A stretch of DNA of 36,132 nucleotides from Streptomyces sp. PTY087I2 (GTDB taxonomy: Bacteria > Actinomycetota > Actinomycetes > Streptomycetales > Streptomycetaceae): assembly GCF_001687325.1 (NCBI RefSeq), contig NZ_LZRD01000012.1, forward strand, positions 1-36,132. The letters are read 5' to 3'. The position numbers and the translations under genes are program-made. A model generated the notes under the pieces. The model was given only the letters and a program-made list of their open reading frames with translations, was not told the origin of the DNA and ran no database searches. This document shows positions 1-7,464 of this stretch, piece by piece (position 1 is the stretch's first letter; each line of letters opens with the position of its first letter).

Positions 1-260
1 CCCGCGGAGCGGGTTGGAACACGCTGCGCGTGTCCAAGCGAAACCGCCGGGCTTCGCCCGGCGGGCCTGGGTCCGCTTCGCTCCCCCAGGAGCAACCTCC
101 GCTTCGCTGCGGTTGTGTGACGGAGTGTTCGTTGCCGGCCTACTTCGGCCGGCCGTCAACGAACCGGACTGCTTCGCAGTCCGGTTGGGCAGGTCCGCTT
201 CGCTCCCCCGCCTGAGGCTTTCCGGCTTCGCCTTCAAGCCTGGCCCGCTGTGCGGGCGGC
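1..260. repeat. Linear-replicon telomere: tandem terminal palindromes
   Basis: The first base begins CCCGCGGAGCGGG, a 5-bp-arm hairpin with a GGA loop (1-13). It is followed by TTGGAACACGC/TGC/GCGTGTCCAA (14-37, one bulged A), CCGCCGGGC/TTC/GCCCGGCGG (44-64), a CCTGGG...CCCAGG hairpin (66-90), a looser one at 93-115, GTTCGTTG...CAACGAAC with a GGCC-rich stem (127-164), and an 11-bp perfect arm pair around a TTC loop (162-186). Weaker hairpins continue to about 260. Streptomyces telomeres are known to start this way, and their 3' overhangs fold into such hairpins and are patched by terminal-protein-primed synthesis. The tap-tpg operon in the same window supports this. Window position 1 is therefore probably the physical end of the replicon. 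Confidence 0.92.
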
Positions 261-480
261 TGGCTACGGAGCGGGAGCTGCTGGGGGTTGGATGTCCGCC
301 TCCGCTTGTACTCGGATGGGGGCTGTTCTTCCGAGCTCGCACGGTGTAGGTGGTGCCCCTGCCATAGTGGGGTGGAAGTCCTGCTCCTGCGGCAGGGTGC
401 AATCAAAATGGGAACGGATAAAGTCCACGCTGAGCGGGTAGTGCCTCTACCGGGTGCCCCGGGGTGAGAGGTGATGTGCT
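261..480. other. Non-coding leader between telomere and terminal helicase
   Basis: I see no credible gene here. Small inverted repeats remain, for example GGTAG...CTACC near 437-451. The last part carries a GAGAGG-type purine stretch just before the GTG start at 481, a plausible ribosome site with slightly long spacing. A promoter for the helicase must lie here or within the telomere, but I cannot point to -35/-10 boxes. Confidence 0.5.
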
Positions 481-2871
481 GTGTCGACTCGGTGGACGCT
501 TCGTCCTCATCAGGTCGAGGCTGTTGACGCGGTCGTGCGGGCCTTGGAGCACGTTCCTGATGGAGGGTCATCGGGTGAGGTAAGGGCCCAGGTTGTCGCT
601 GCCACCGGTACAGGAAAGAGCCTGATCGCTGTGCATGCGGCACGGGCTCTGCGGGCGCAGCGGGTTCTGGTGCTGGTTCCCACGCTCGGGCTGTTGGCTC
701 AGACGGTGTCGGTGTGGCGTGAGGCGGGGCGGCGGGGTCCGATGTTCGGTGCCTGCTCGTTGTCGGGTGAGGATGCGCAGATTCTTCAGTGCACCACCGA
801 TGAGGCGGAGTTGGTGGGGTGGGTTTCGGGCCTGGAGTTGGTGACGGTCTTTGCCACCTATGCCTCGCTGGGGCTGGGGGTCCTGGAGCGGAGTCATCGC
901 GCGGGGCTGGGTGCGTGGGACCTCGTGGTGGTGGATGAGGCGCACCGGACGTCGGGGGCGTTGGGGAAGGCGTGGGCGGGGGTTCATGACGATGGCCGGG
1001 TGCCGGCGCTGCGTCGGTTGTACATGACGGCTACGCCACGGTTGTGGGAGGTGGCGGATCGGGAGGGGCCGGAGGGTGGTGAGCTGGTTGCGTCGATGGA
1101 TGACGAGACTGTGTTCGGTCCGGTGGTGTATCGGCTGTCGTTGTCGGAGGCGATTGAGCGGGGGCTGATCGCTCGTTACCAGGTGGTGTGTGTCGACATC
1201 ACGGATCCTGGGCTGTCCGTGGTCGAGTTGGCGGGGGGCGCTGGTCGAACGGCGCAGGTCCGGGGGGTGCGGCTGGCGGCTTTGCAGACGGCGGTGCTGA
1301 AGGCTGCTGCGGAGCGGCGGTTGAGGCGTCTGCTGACGTTTCATTTCCGCACGAGTGAGGCCGAGGCGTTCTCCAGCGGTCTTGGCGCGGTGGCGAAGGA
1401 GTTGCACGAGAGCGATCCGGGTCTTTACCCGGGTGCTGATGGGGTGTGGGCTGACTGGCTGTGCGGGGAGCACAAGCCGGTGCACCGGGGTCTGGTGCTG
1501 GAGAAGTTCGCGTCGGAGCCGGAGGTTGATCCAGGGGCGGCGTGGGTGCGGGTGCTGTCGTCGGTGCGGGTGCTGGGTGAGGGGGTGGATACCAAGGAGT
1601 GCGATGCGGTCGTCTTCGCGGACGTGCGGGGGTCGGCGATCGACATCGTCCAGGCGGTGGGGCGGGCGCTTCGGATGCAGCCGGGCGAGGGCAAGGTGGC
1701 TTCCCTGGTGGTTCCTGTCTTCCTCGGACCGGGTGAGCAGCCTGACGAGATGCTGCTCTCGCGGGCCTACGGGGAGCTGGTGAAGGTTCTCACGGCTCTT
1801 CGGGCGCATGACGCCCAGGCCGTGGAGCAGCTGGCTGCTCCACAGGTGGCCGGCGGTGAATCGGCCGGTGGGGTGGTGGAGGGGGCGGGCGGGGTGAGCA
1901 AGGCTGCTGCGGAGCTCTTGTCGTTTTCCCGGCCTCGGGATCCGGCGCAGTTGGCGGCGTTCATCAGTCTGCGGGTTTTGCAGCCGGAGACGCAGTTCTG
2001 GCGGCGGGGTCTGGCGGCCGCGCTCGCCTACCGCAGTGATTGTGGTGACCTGGCGGTGCCGTATGAGTACCGGACTCCGGACGGGTTCGCTCTGGGGGTG
2101 TGGGTCGCCCGGCAGCGCAGCGCGCGCACGCGTGGGGAGCTGAGCCAGGAGCGGGTGGGGCAGCTGGAGGAACTCGGCATGATCTGGTCGCATGCCGAGG
2201 TCGCGTTCGCTGAGGGGCTGTCGGCAGCACGGGGGTGGGCCCAGGAGCACGGGCACCTGCTGGCGTCGGCTGATGCCATGTGGGAGGGCTACGCGGTGGG
2301 GGTGTGGCTGAAGAACCAGCGGGCGGCCGCAAGGCAGGGCAAGAGTGGGCAGGGGGCGAGTGGGCTGAGTGCGACTCGGCGCCGGGCCCTGGAGAGCATC
2401 GACCCGTCCTGGTGCCCTTCCTGGTCGGTGGCCTGGCAGCGGTGTTTCCACCTCGCCCGGCTGCACGTACAGGGAGGACAGGTGCTGCCTGAGGAGCCGG
2501 GGTGCCTGGTAGTTCAGGGCGAGGACCTGGGGCAGTGGGCCGGCGGGCAGCGGCGTCAGTGGGACACCCTCGGGGCGGCGCAGCGATGGCTGCTGCAGGA
2601 AGCACTCGGGCTCGGGCCCCTGCAGGCCGGTGAGCGGGGCGTGGCGGCGCCGCGGCGTACACGGGCGCAGGTGTGGGCGTCGAACCTGGCTGCCGCCCGC
2701 CAGTACCAGCAGCGGGAGGGGCATCTGGAAGTGCCCCACCGGCATATCGAGAAGCTCGACGGGGCCGAGCACGCGCTGGGGGTGTTCATCGCCAACAGCC
2801 GCTCCCGCCGAACGCGGCTCGCTCCCGAGCGGGTCGAGGAACTGTCCGAGCTCGGAATGCGATGGGGGTGA
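481..2871 (+). CDS. ttrA: Telomere-adjacent DEAH-box helicase with helicase-associated repeats (TtrA-like)
   Basis: This is a superfamily 2 helicase of 796 residues. The N-terminal half has motif I ATGTGKS (about residues 41-47), motif II DEAH (about 152-155), motif III TATPR and motif VI QAVGRALR. The C-terminal 300 residues carry several helicase-associated repeats of the form W-x-(8)-A-x-(5)-G...LGVW...QR...LGM-W. Helicases of this architecture sit beside the telomeres of many Streptomyces linear chromosomes and plasmids (TtrA), where they are linked to conjugal transfer of the ends. The start chosen is GTG at 481, with a GAGAGG stretch upstream and immediate homology afterwards. Transcription runs inward from the end. 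The symbol is assigned by position and architecture only. It could alternatively be a general defence-type helicase. The protein ends in a repeat, and another repeat remnant lies downstream, so the family's full length may be greater. Confidence 0.8.
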   Translation: MSTRWTLRPHQVEAVDAVVRALEHVPDGGSSGEVRAQVVAATGTGKSLIAVHAARALRAQRVLVLVPTLGLLAQTVSVWREAGRRGPMFGACSLSGEDAQILQCTTDEAELVGWVSGLELVTVFATYASLGLGVLERSHRAGLGAWDLVVVDEAHRTSGALGKAWAGVHDDGRVPALRRLYMTATPRLWEVADREGPEGGELVASMDDETVFGPVVYRLSLSEAIERGLIARYQVVCVDITDPGLSVVELAGGAGRTAQVRGVRLAALQTAVLKAAAERRLRRLLTFHFRTSEAEAFSSGLGAVAKELHESDPGLYPGADGVWADWLCGEHKPVHRGLVLEKFASEPEVDPGAAWVRVLSSVRVLGEGVDTKECDAVVFADVRGSAIDIVQAVGRALRMQPGEGKVASLVVPVFLGPGEQPDEMLLSRAYGELVKVLTALRAHDAQAVEQLAAPQVAGGESAGGVVEGAGGVSKAAAELLSFSRPRDPAQLAAFISLRVLQPETQFWRRGLAAALAYRSDCGDLAVPYEYRTPDGFALGVWVARQRSARTRGELSQERVGQLEELGMIWSHAEVAFAEGLSAARGWAQEHGHLLASADAMWEGYAVGVWLKNQRAAARQGKSGQGASGLSATRRRALESIDPSWCPSWSVAWQRCFHLARLHVQGGQVLPEEPGCLVVQGEDLGQWAGGQRRQWDTLGAAQRWLLQEALGLGPLQAGERGVAAPRRTRAQVWASNLAAARQYQQREGHLEVPHRHIEKLDGAEHALGVFIANSRSRRTRLAPERVEELSELGMRWG

Positions 2872-3008
2872 TGTCCGCGCAAGCAAGCAGGTGGGCCGGT
2901 CAAAGAGTCCTCGTGCGAGTACGACAAGAGCCTCCCGTTAGCTGCGGTGGGATCACCAGAGCATGCTGCGCGACACATCCTGCAGCTGTACGCGGAACAC
3001 GAAAAGCC

Positions 3009-3245
3009 GGGGAGACCAAACTCGCCGCGCTGCGCTCCTACCGACGGGCCCCCGGACACCTCGCACCCCGGCAGGACGCCGTGTGGGGCAAGGGCGAGAC
3101 GATGGTGCCCATCGGCCAGCACATGGCCGATCTCCCCCCGCAAAGACGGTCGCGGAAAGGACGCGGAGCAGGCTCGGGCGCGCAGCAGCTGGCCATGATC
3201 GACCCGGGCTGGAACTGCCCCTGGCCACTGGACTGGCAACGCCAC
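3009..3245 (+). pseudogene. Remnant of a helicase-associated repeat
   Basis: In one forward frame this stretch reads as a helicase-associated repeat: LAALRSYRRAPGHLAPRQDA, then VPIGQHMADL, then QQLAMIDPGWNCPWPLDWQR. The G-H-L-A-P, IGQ-M-L and IDP-W-N-PWP-DWQ signatures are typical of the tails of Streptomyces terminal helicases. It has no start codon or helicase core of its own. The frame differs from that of the helicase ending at 2871. I infer a decayed extra tail of that helicase, or the 3' stub of a lost paralogue. The rest of the 2872-3418 interval shows no other gene. Confidence 0.6.
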
Positions 3246-3418
3246 GATCGCGAACAGCGGCGGAGGTCTGGGCGCCCGTGGCTGCGGTGGGAAGAACGGC
3301 GATGGCCTGTCCGCCGAGCGCCGGAATTCGGACATGCTTGGCGGTTCAGCGCCGGAGGTGGAGCGCCATCAGAAGACTGGTGAGAATGTCAGTCTGCCGC
3401 GATGGGGGATGTGGAGCT

Positions 3419-3643
3419 GTGGCACAGCAGCGCAAGGGGTACTACCGGGCACGGCACTACGTGCAGCCGTCGTCGGCTTCTGCCAGTCGGTGGAAGAAAC
3501 CGTCCACCGGCGTCATCCTGGTAGCCGGTCTTCTGGTGATCGCTGGGTGGAACACGCTGTTCGGGAGCGACTCCGGCGACGCGGGGCAGAACCCTCAGCC
3601 CCGTCCCTCCGGGGCTTCTGCCCCGGCTGATCCCGGCCGGTGA
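3419..3643 (+). CDS. Small single-pass membrane protein, unknown function
   Basis: This is a 74-residue product from a GTG start preceded by GGGGGA/GGAG purines. The N-terminus is basic and aromatic (AQQRKGYYRARHYVQP), followed by Lys-rich KK and one hydrophobic segment (STGVILVAGLLVIAGWNTLF, about residues 29-48). A short Gly/Asp/Pro/Ser-rich tail follows. The positive-inside rule predicts the N-terminus in the cytoplasm. The last 49 bases overlap, tail to tail, the end of the caspase-like gene on the other strand. I do not recognise a family. The gene could be a membrane partner of the neighbouring conflict system, but only position suggests this. The start is uncertain because the frame is open further upstream. 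Confidence 0.55.
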   Translation: MAQQRKGYYRARHYVQPSSASASRWKKPSTGVILVAGLLVIAGWNTLFGSDSGDAGQNPQPRPSGASAPADPGR

Positions 3644-4785
3644 CTGCGGCCACGCCATAGGTCGGAGAACCTCCGCCGTGTCTTCCCGTGTTCTGCGGTG
3701 CCGACCTGGGGCGTGGCGACGCACGTCTCTTGTGTCTCGGTGGCGTTGTGGCGCAGTTTCTGCCAGGTTCCGTGCCATTGCTGGATCTGGTCGTCGGGGA
3801 CACTGCATGCGGCCAGGTAGACGGCCGTGGTGTTCCAGGTGGCGGGAAGTGTGTCGCGGTTGGTCAGCCTGCTGATGGTGCCCGGGGAGATGCGCCCGGC
3901 GGAGCGGCGGCTGACTTCCTGCTGGGTCAGTCCGCTGGCTTCCCGGACCGCCGCGAGGTTCGTAAGGAAGCCGGTGGTCGTGCGGATCGAGGTCGGGTCG
4001 GGCCACAGCCGGTGCTCCGGCTCTACGCCAGCTTCGGCAGTGACGGGTGTGGTGGGAAGGTCTGCGTGGTTGCGTCCCAGCGCCACTCGGGCCCCGGTGT
4101 TGCGATTCCTGGCCTGGGGAACAGGATGCGCCCGGGCTTCCAGGGTCAGGCGCAGGTGCCGGTAGATGGTCTCCAGGTCGAGCAGTGGCGGGCCGCCAGG
4201 AATGCCGTGGCGCAGCGTGTCGAGGAAGGCTCCGGTGAAAGCTGTGTGAGCGGCGCCGACCGGGGCCAGGGCGGTGCGGGTCTCGGCGGAGGCTGCGAGG
4301 AGGAAGGTGCCTTCCACTGCGGCCTGGTCGGCGAGGCCCTGGGATGCGCTCATCCGGCCGAGGGCGCGGCCGCTGTAGCAGCAGTCGAGGAGGACGATGT
4401 GCCGCTGTGCTCGGGAGCCCAGGAGGATCTGGCGCAGCCAGTCGTAGCTGAGGCTGGTCTCGACCCGGCCGGGCTGTGTGTGCGGCAGGGCCAGGGCGAG
4501 GGCGTCGTGGGGGTCGATAAGGCCGTGGCCGGCGTAGTAGACGATCAGCGTGTCGGTGGCATCAACAGCCGCCTGGCGCAGTGGATCCATCACAGTGGCT
4601 GGGTCGGACGGATTCTCGACGACGGTCACGTGTGGGGCGGGCATGCGCAGGGACAGTGGGCCGCTGAGGAGTGCGGCAAGGGCGGTCAGGTTGTTCGAGA
4701 CGGCAGGCAGCTGTTCAAGGTGGTCGTAGCGGCTCGTGCCGATCAGTACCGCGCGTGAGGCTCCGGGGTCGGGCAGGACACTCAC
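3595..4785 (-). CDS. Caspase-like peptidase with C-terminal XRE-type HTH (EACC1-associated)
   Basis: This is a 396-residue protein. Residues 10-210 form a C14 caspase-like peptidase fold. The catalytic His lies in YYAGHG (about H87) and the catalytic Cys in LLDCCYSG (about C136). AVLIGTSRYDHLEQLPAV is the usual first strand and loop. Residues about 275-345 form a helix-turn-helix of XRE/Cro type (REASGLTQQEVSRRSAG, then SPGTISRLTNR). Bacterial caspase-like proteins act as proteolytic effectors in NTP-dependent or EACC1-coupled conflict systems, often killing the infected cell. The GTG start overlaps the stop of the upstream gene (GTGA), so the two are translationally coupled. The fusion of a protease with a DNA-binding module is notable. 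The HTH might repress its own operon or act as a protein-protein module. Catalytic residues appear intact. Confidence 0.88.
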   Translation of the reverse strand: MSVLPDPGASRAVLIGTSRYDHLEQLPAVSNNLTALAALLSGPLSLRMPAPHVTVVENPSDPATVMDPLRQAAVDATDTLIVYYAGHGLIDPHDALALALPHTQPGRVETSLSYDWLRQILLGSRAQRHIVLLDCCYSGRALGRMSASQGLADQAAVEGTFLLAASAETRTALAPVGAAHTAFTGAFLDTLRHGIPGGPPLLDLETIYRHLRLTLEARAHPVPQARNRNTGARVALGRNHADLPTTPVTAEAGVEPEHRLWPDPTSIRTTTGFLTNLAAVREASGLTQQEVSRRSAGRISPGTISRLTNRDTLPATWNTTAVYLAACSVPDDQIQQWHGTWQKLRHNATETQETCVATPQVGTAEHGKTRRRFSDLWRGRSHRPGSAGAEAPEGRG

Positions 4786-5138
4786 GTGTCCCGGTCCTCC
4801 TCCGCGGCAGAGTCCAGTGCTCTGGTCGCTCGTTCGATCTCCTCTGGTGAGCAGTCGGTGAGGACGATGACCGTGTCACCGCGGTGGATCTCCACCCGCG
4901 GTCGCTGCGGCCGGGTCTGCCGCCACGCCACCAGCGCCAACACGAACGAGGCCGCACTCCACCCGTTTCCTGTCACCAGCTGCAGCATGTCGAGCGCGGT
5001 GCCCATCTCCCCCGGCCGAGGAGCGCTCCCCCGCACGTCGGTCATAGCCGTCCTGCGCACGTCCAGGTCCGAACGAAGCCAGCTCTGCAACGAACGCAGT
5101 TCCCCCGCACCCGACTCCAGGTGCACCTCTAACCGCAC
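4782..5138 (-). CDS. Effector-associated constant component EACC1-like protein
   Basis: This is a 118-residue protein starting at GTG 5138, with a strong TGGAGG site about 6 bases upstream. It has the EACC1 layout: an N-terminal segment with LRSLQSWLRSDLDVR, a Gly/Met-rich hinge (PGEMGTALDMLQLV), a hydrophobic helix (about residues 58-72), and a C-terminal strand region (VEIHRGDTVIVLTDCSPEEI) ending in a charged tail. EACC1 is the small invariant adaptor found next to variable effectors, most often caspases or other proteases, in actinobacterial conflict systems. Here it is the first gene of a two-gene operon overlapping the caspase-like gene by four bases. It probably couples a sensor to the protease. 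Family assignment rests on length, pattern and neighbour. Confidence 0.75.
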   Translation of the reverse strand: MRLEVHLESGAGELRSLQSWLRSDLDVRRTAMTDVRGSAPRPGEMGTALDMLQLVTGNGWSAASFVLALVAWRQTRPQRPRVEIHRGDTVIVLTDCSPEEIERATRALDSAAEEDRDT

Positions 5139-5573
5139 TCATGCCTCCAGTAATCGGTTGGGCGCCGCCCCGCTGACGGCGTTCTGTCCCCATCGTCGTG
5201 CACCGGACCAGTGCCTTGCCTCGTACTCGCAAAAATCTCCCTTCATACCGCGGGCCGACACGAGCGGATGGGGAGGCTGCTGGCACCGGGGAGGGCGCCA
5301 CTTGGCCGCTGCTGTGCCGGATGGCTGTGACTGCTGCCGGTCGTATGCCGATACCGGCAGCGGGTGGAGGGGACGGATCCTCGTCTCGCGTGGTGATCTG
5401 CGTGGCAGTACAGGGCGGGCGGTTGATGGCCCGGGGCGTGCGCTGGATCGGGTGGGCAACGTTCGTGTGTTGCCCACCCGATGCGGTGGCGTGAGGGGGT
5501 GCCCCGGCTCCCTGTGCGGGAGTGGCCCGTTGGATGTCTCGACGGTGCGGCCAGAGAATCCGAAGGAACCGCG
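5139..5573. other. Divergent intergenic region between EACC1 operon and ATPase gene
   Basis: This 435-base stretch separates two outward-facing genes and should hold both promoters. I see no credible gene in it; the frames open here lack Streptomyces-like composition or a ribosome site. Its one clear feature is the long hairpin at 5447-5482. Confidence 0.5.
5447..5482. promoter_or_regulatory. 14-bp inverted repeat upstream of ATPase gene
   Basis: ATCGGGTGGGCAAC (5447-5460) and GTTGCCCACCCGAT (5469-5482) are perfect reverse complements around an 8-base spacer. There is no T-tract on either side. It could be a factor-independent terminator of the GC-rich actinomycete type, or an operator. Its place about 90 bases before the ATPase start, with no gene ending nearby on that strand, favours a regulatory site. 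Confidence 0.6.
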
Positions 5574-7394
5574 ATGGCAAGGGACTTCTTCTGTGAGCGG
5601 ATCATGCTCACCTCGGACGGCGGTGTGCGGGAGTTCGATCTCGCCTACCCGGTGGTGTGTGTCTTCGGGCCGATCGACACAGGCAAGACCACGCTGGTCG
5701 ACTGCATCAAGTACGCGCTCGGCCTGCCGGTGGCCTGGCGCGAGGTGCCGGAGAAGCGTCTGAAGACGGTAACGCTGTTCGTGCGGATCGAGGGGATGCG
5801 GATCGGGCTGCGCCGTTCCCTGGTCGCCGATACGAGGAGTGTCGAGCTGCTGGACGGGGCCGGCGGTTGGGTCGAGGAGATCCTCGATGTGGAGGCGCAG
5901 GAGGACAGCGACCGGCGCATCGTGGGCGAGGTGCTGCTGGATCTGCTCGGTCTCGCGGAAATGTTCGCGCCTCCCTCTGCCGTGGCGCTTCTGGGGGCCG
6001 GGGCCCGGCTGACGTTCGAGCAGCTGTACGCGATGTGCTACCTCACCCAGGATCTGGTGGACGGCAGCGAGTCGGTGAGGGGCAAGGCGAATACGGCCCA
6101 GTCCTACCGGACCATCGTCGAGCTGTTGCTGGGGCTGACCGACGGGCCGATGCGGGTGCTGACGGCCCGGAAGGACGAGCTGACCCGTACCCTCGGTGAG
6201 CTGCGCAAGCGGGCGGGCACGATCAGTGAGTTCTTGACCGGCAGCGCCGCAGATCTCGAAGCGGAACTGGCGCGCTGCCAGGGCGAGGAGCGGGATGCTC
6301 TGCGGTCGCTGGAGGAGTTCAAGGGCCGGATGCGGGCCGCCACCGCGCACGCGGATCCCTTGCGGCGCCGTGTGCAGGAGCTCGAGCAGGTCCTGGAGCG
6401 GTGCCGCCGGGCGATCGCCGACGCCGAGCACGCCCTCGTCCGGGAGCGCCGGCAGGTTCAGCGCCTGACGGAGCAGCGGCACCACGGCCCCCGGCCGCTC
6501 TCCCCCTGCCCGGTGTGTACTGCGGATTTGAGCGTGCGGCCAGTTCCTGCCGGGGACTGCCCGTTGTGTCTGAGCGAGCTGGACCCCGATGCGCTGGCGC
6601 GGGCCCTGCAGGCTGCGCAGGCGGTGCTCGCTGCGGCGGAGCAGAACGCGGTTGAGCGGGCCAAGGCTCTGGGTAAGGCGCAGACGGCGTGGGAGCAGGC
6701 GAGGGCCGAGCTCGATGAGCGGACGCGGGAGGACATCAGCCCGCTGGCTGCGCAGATCGAGCTGCTGGCTGCGGCCCACGCGACGGCCCGCACGAGGACG
6801 ACGATGCTGGAGCGGGAGCTGGATCCGCACCGCCGGCTGGCCGAGCTGTACCGGGCCGTCCAGACCGCTGAGGAGGAGCTGAAGGGGGTGCGGGAGGAGG
6901 TCCGTACGCGTAAGAACCTGCTGGCTGGCAGACGGGTCACGCTCGGGGAGTTCGAGGAGCACTTCGCCGGGCTCATCGATGCGGTCGGCCTGCCCAATGC
7001 CCCTGGGGCCCGGATCAATCACAGCTCGCTGCTTCCGCAGGTGAGGGCTGGGAACCTCACCAAGGTCGGACACGGTGTACGTACCGCAATCAATGTGGTG
7101 TACCGGATGGCGTTCCTCAGCTACGCGCTGGTGACCGGGGTGACCGATCTGCCGTCGCTGCTGATCATCGACTCGCCCCGCAAGAACGTCGGGTTCGGGC
7201 AGGACGATCAGGAACTCATCGGCCGGCTGTACGCGCACTTCCTTGACCACATCGCGGGTGTCCGTAGCGGTGCGACCCGTACCCGGCCGCACCAGATCAT
7301 CATCGTCGACAACGACCTGCCGAAACTCCCCAAGCGACTGCTGGATCAGATGCACACCATCGAGCTGAGCCGGGAGGATCTCCTCGTTCCCTGA
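5574..7394 (+). CDS. SMC/RecN-like coiled-coil ATPase with two CxxC motifs
   Basis: This is a 606-residue protein from ATG 5574, preceded by GAAGGA at good spacing. The N-terminal lobe has Walker A GPIDTGKTT (residues 32-40) after a hydrophobic strand (VVCVF). The middle is a long Arg/Glu/Ala-rich coiled coil (about 200-460) interrupted by CPVC (312-315) and CPLC (329-332), a likely zinc-binding turn. The C-terminal lobe has PSLLIIDSPRKNVGF (Walker B region, Asp about 533) and a final strand QIIIVDNDLP. This is the layout of RecN/DUF3732/Rad50-like ATPases, common as sensors in phage-defence systems. No nuclease domain is visible, so a partner is expected. The HEPN-motif gene converging on it is the obvious candidate. 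The exact family is not certain. Confidence 0.75.
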   Translation: MARDFFCERIMLTSDGGVREFDLAYPVVCVFGPIDTGKTTLVDCIKYALGLPVAWREVPEKRLKTVTLFVRIEGMRIGLRRSLVADTRSVELLDGAGGWVEEILDVEAQEDSDRRIVGEVLLDLLGLAEMFAPPSAVALLGAGARLTFEQLYAMCYLTQDLVDGSESVRGKANTAQSYRTIVELLLGLTDGPMRVLTARKDELTRTLGELRKRAGTISEFLTGSAADLEAELARCQGEERDALRSLEEFKGRMRAATAHADPLRRRVQELEQVLERCRRAIADAEHALVRERRQVQRLTEQRHHGPRPLSPCPVCTADLSVRPVPAGDCPLCLSELDPDALARALQAAQAVLAAAEQNAVERAKALGKAQTAWEQARAELDERTREDISPLAAQIELLAAAHATARTRTTMLERELDPHRRLAELYRAVQTAEEELKGVREEVRTRKNLLAGRRVTLGEFEEHFAGLIDAVGLPNAPGARINHSSLLPQVRAGNLTKVGHGVRTAINVVYRMAFLSYALVTGVTDLPSLLIIDSPRKNVGFGQDDQELIGRLYAHFLDHIAGVRSGATRTRPHQIIIVDNDLPKLPKRLLDQMHTIELSREDLLVP

Positions 7395-7417
7395 GCGGCT
7401 GGATGTCGACAGCGACG

Positions 7418-7443
7418 AGCGAGGCATTCGTGGATGCCTCGCT
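7418..7443. terminator. Bidirectional hairpin between convergent genes
   Basis: AGCGAGGCAT (7418-7427) and ATGCCTCGCT (7434-7443) pair across a 6-base loop. The hairpin lies between the stop of the ATPase gene and the stop of the opposing HEPN-motif gene, exactly where a shared terminator is expected. Confidence 0.75.
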
Positions 7444-7464
7444 TCGCGGTGTGTCCGCCTTGGG

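Noticed and set aside
568..2886. Long open frame antisense to the terminal helicase (772 codons)
   Set aside because: Pro/Arg/His-rich composition with no domain; it is the usual antisense openness of high-GC coding sequence, and the forward frame has all helicase motifs.
5198..5494. A 98-codon forward frame in the EACC1/ATPase intergenic region
   Set aside because: No ribosome site, composition like non-coding high-GC DNA, and it runs through the 5447-5482 palindrome.
5139..7427. Long open frame antisense to the ATPase gene
   Set aside because: Same reason: low-complexity composition opposite a gene with clear Walker motifs.
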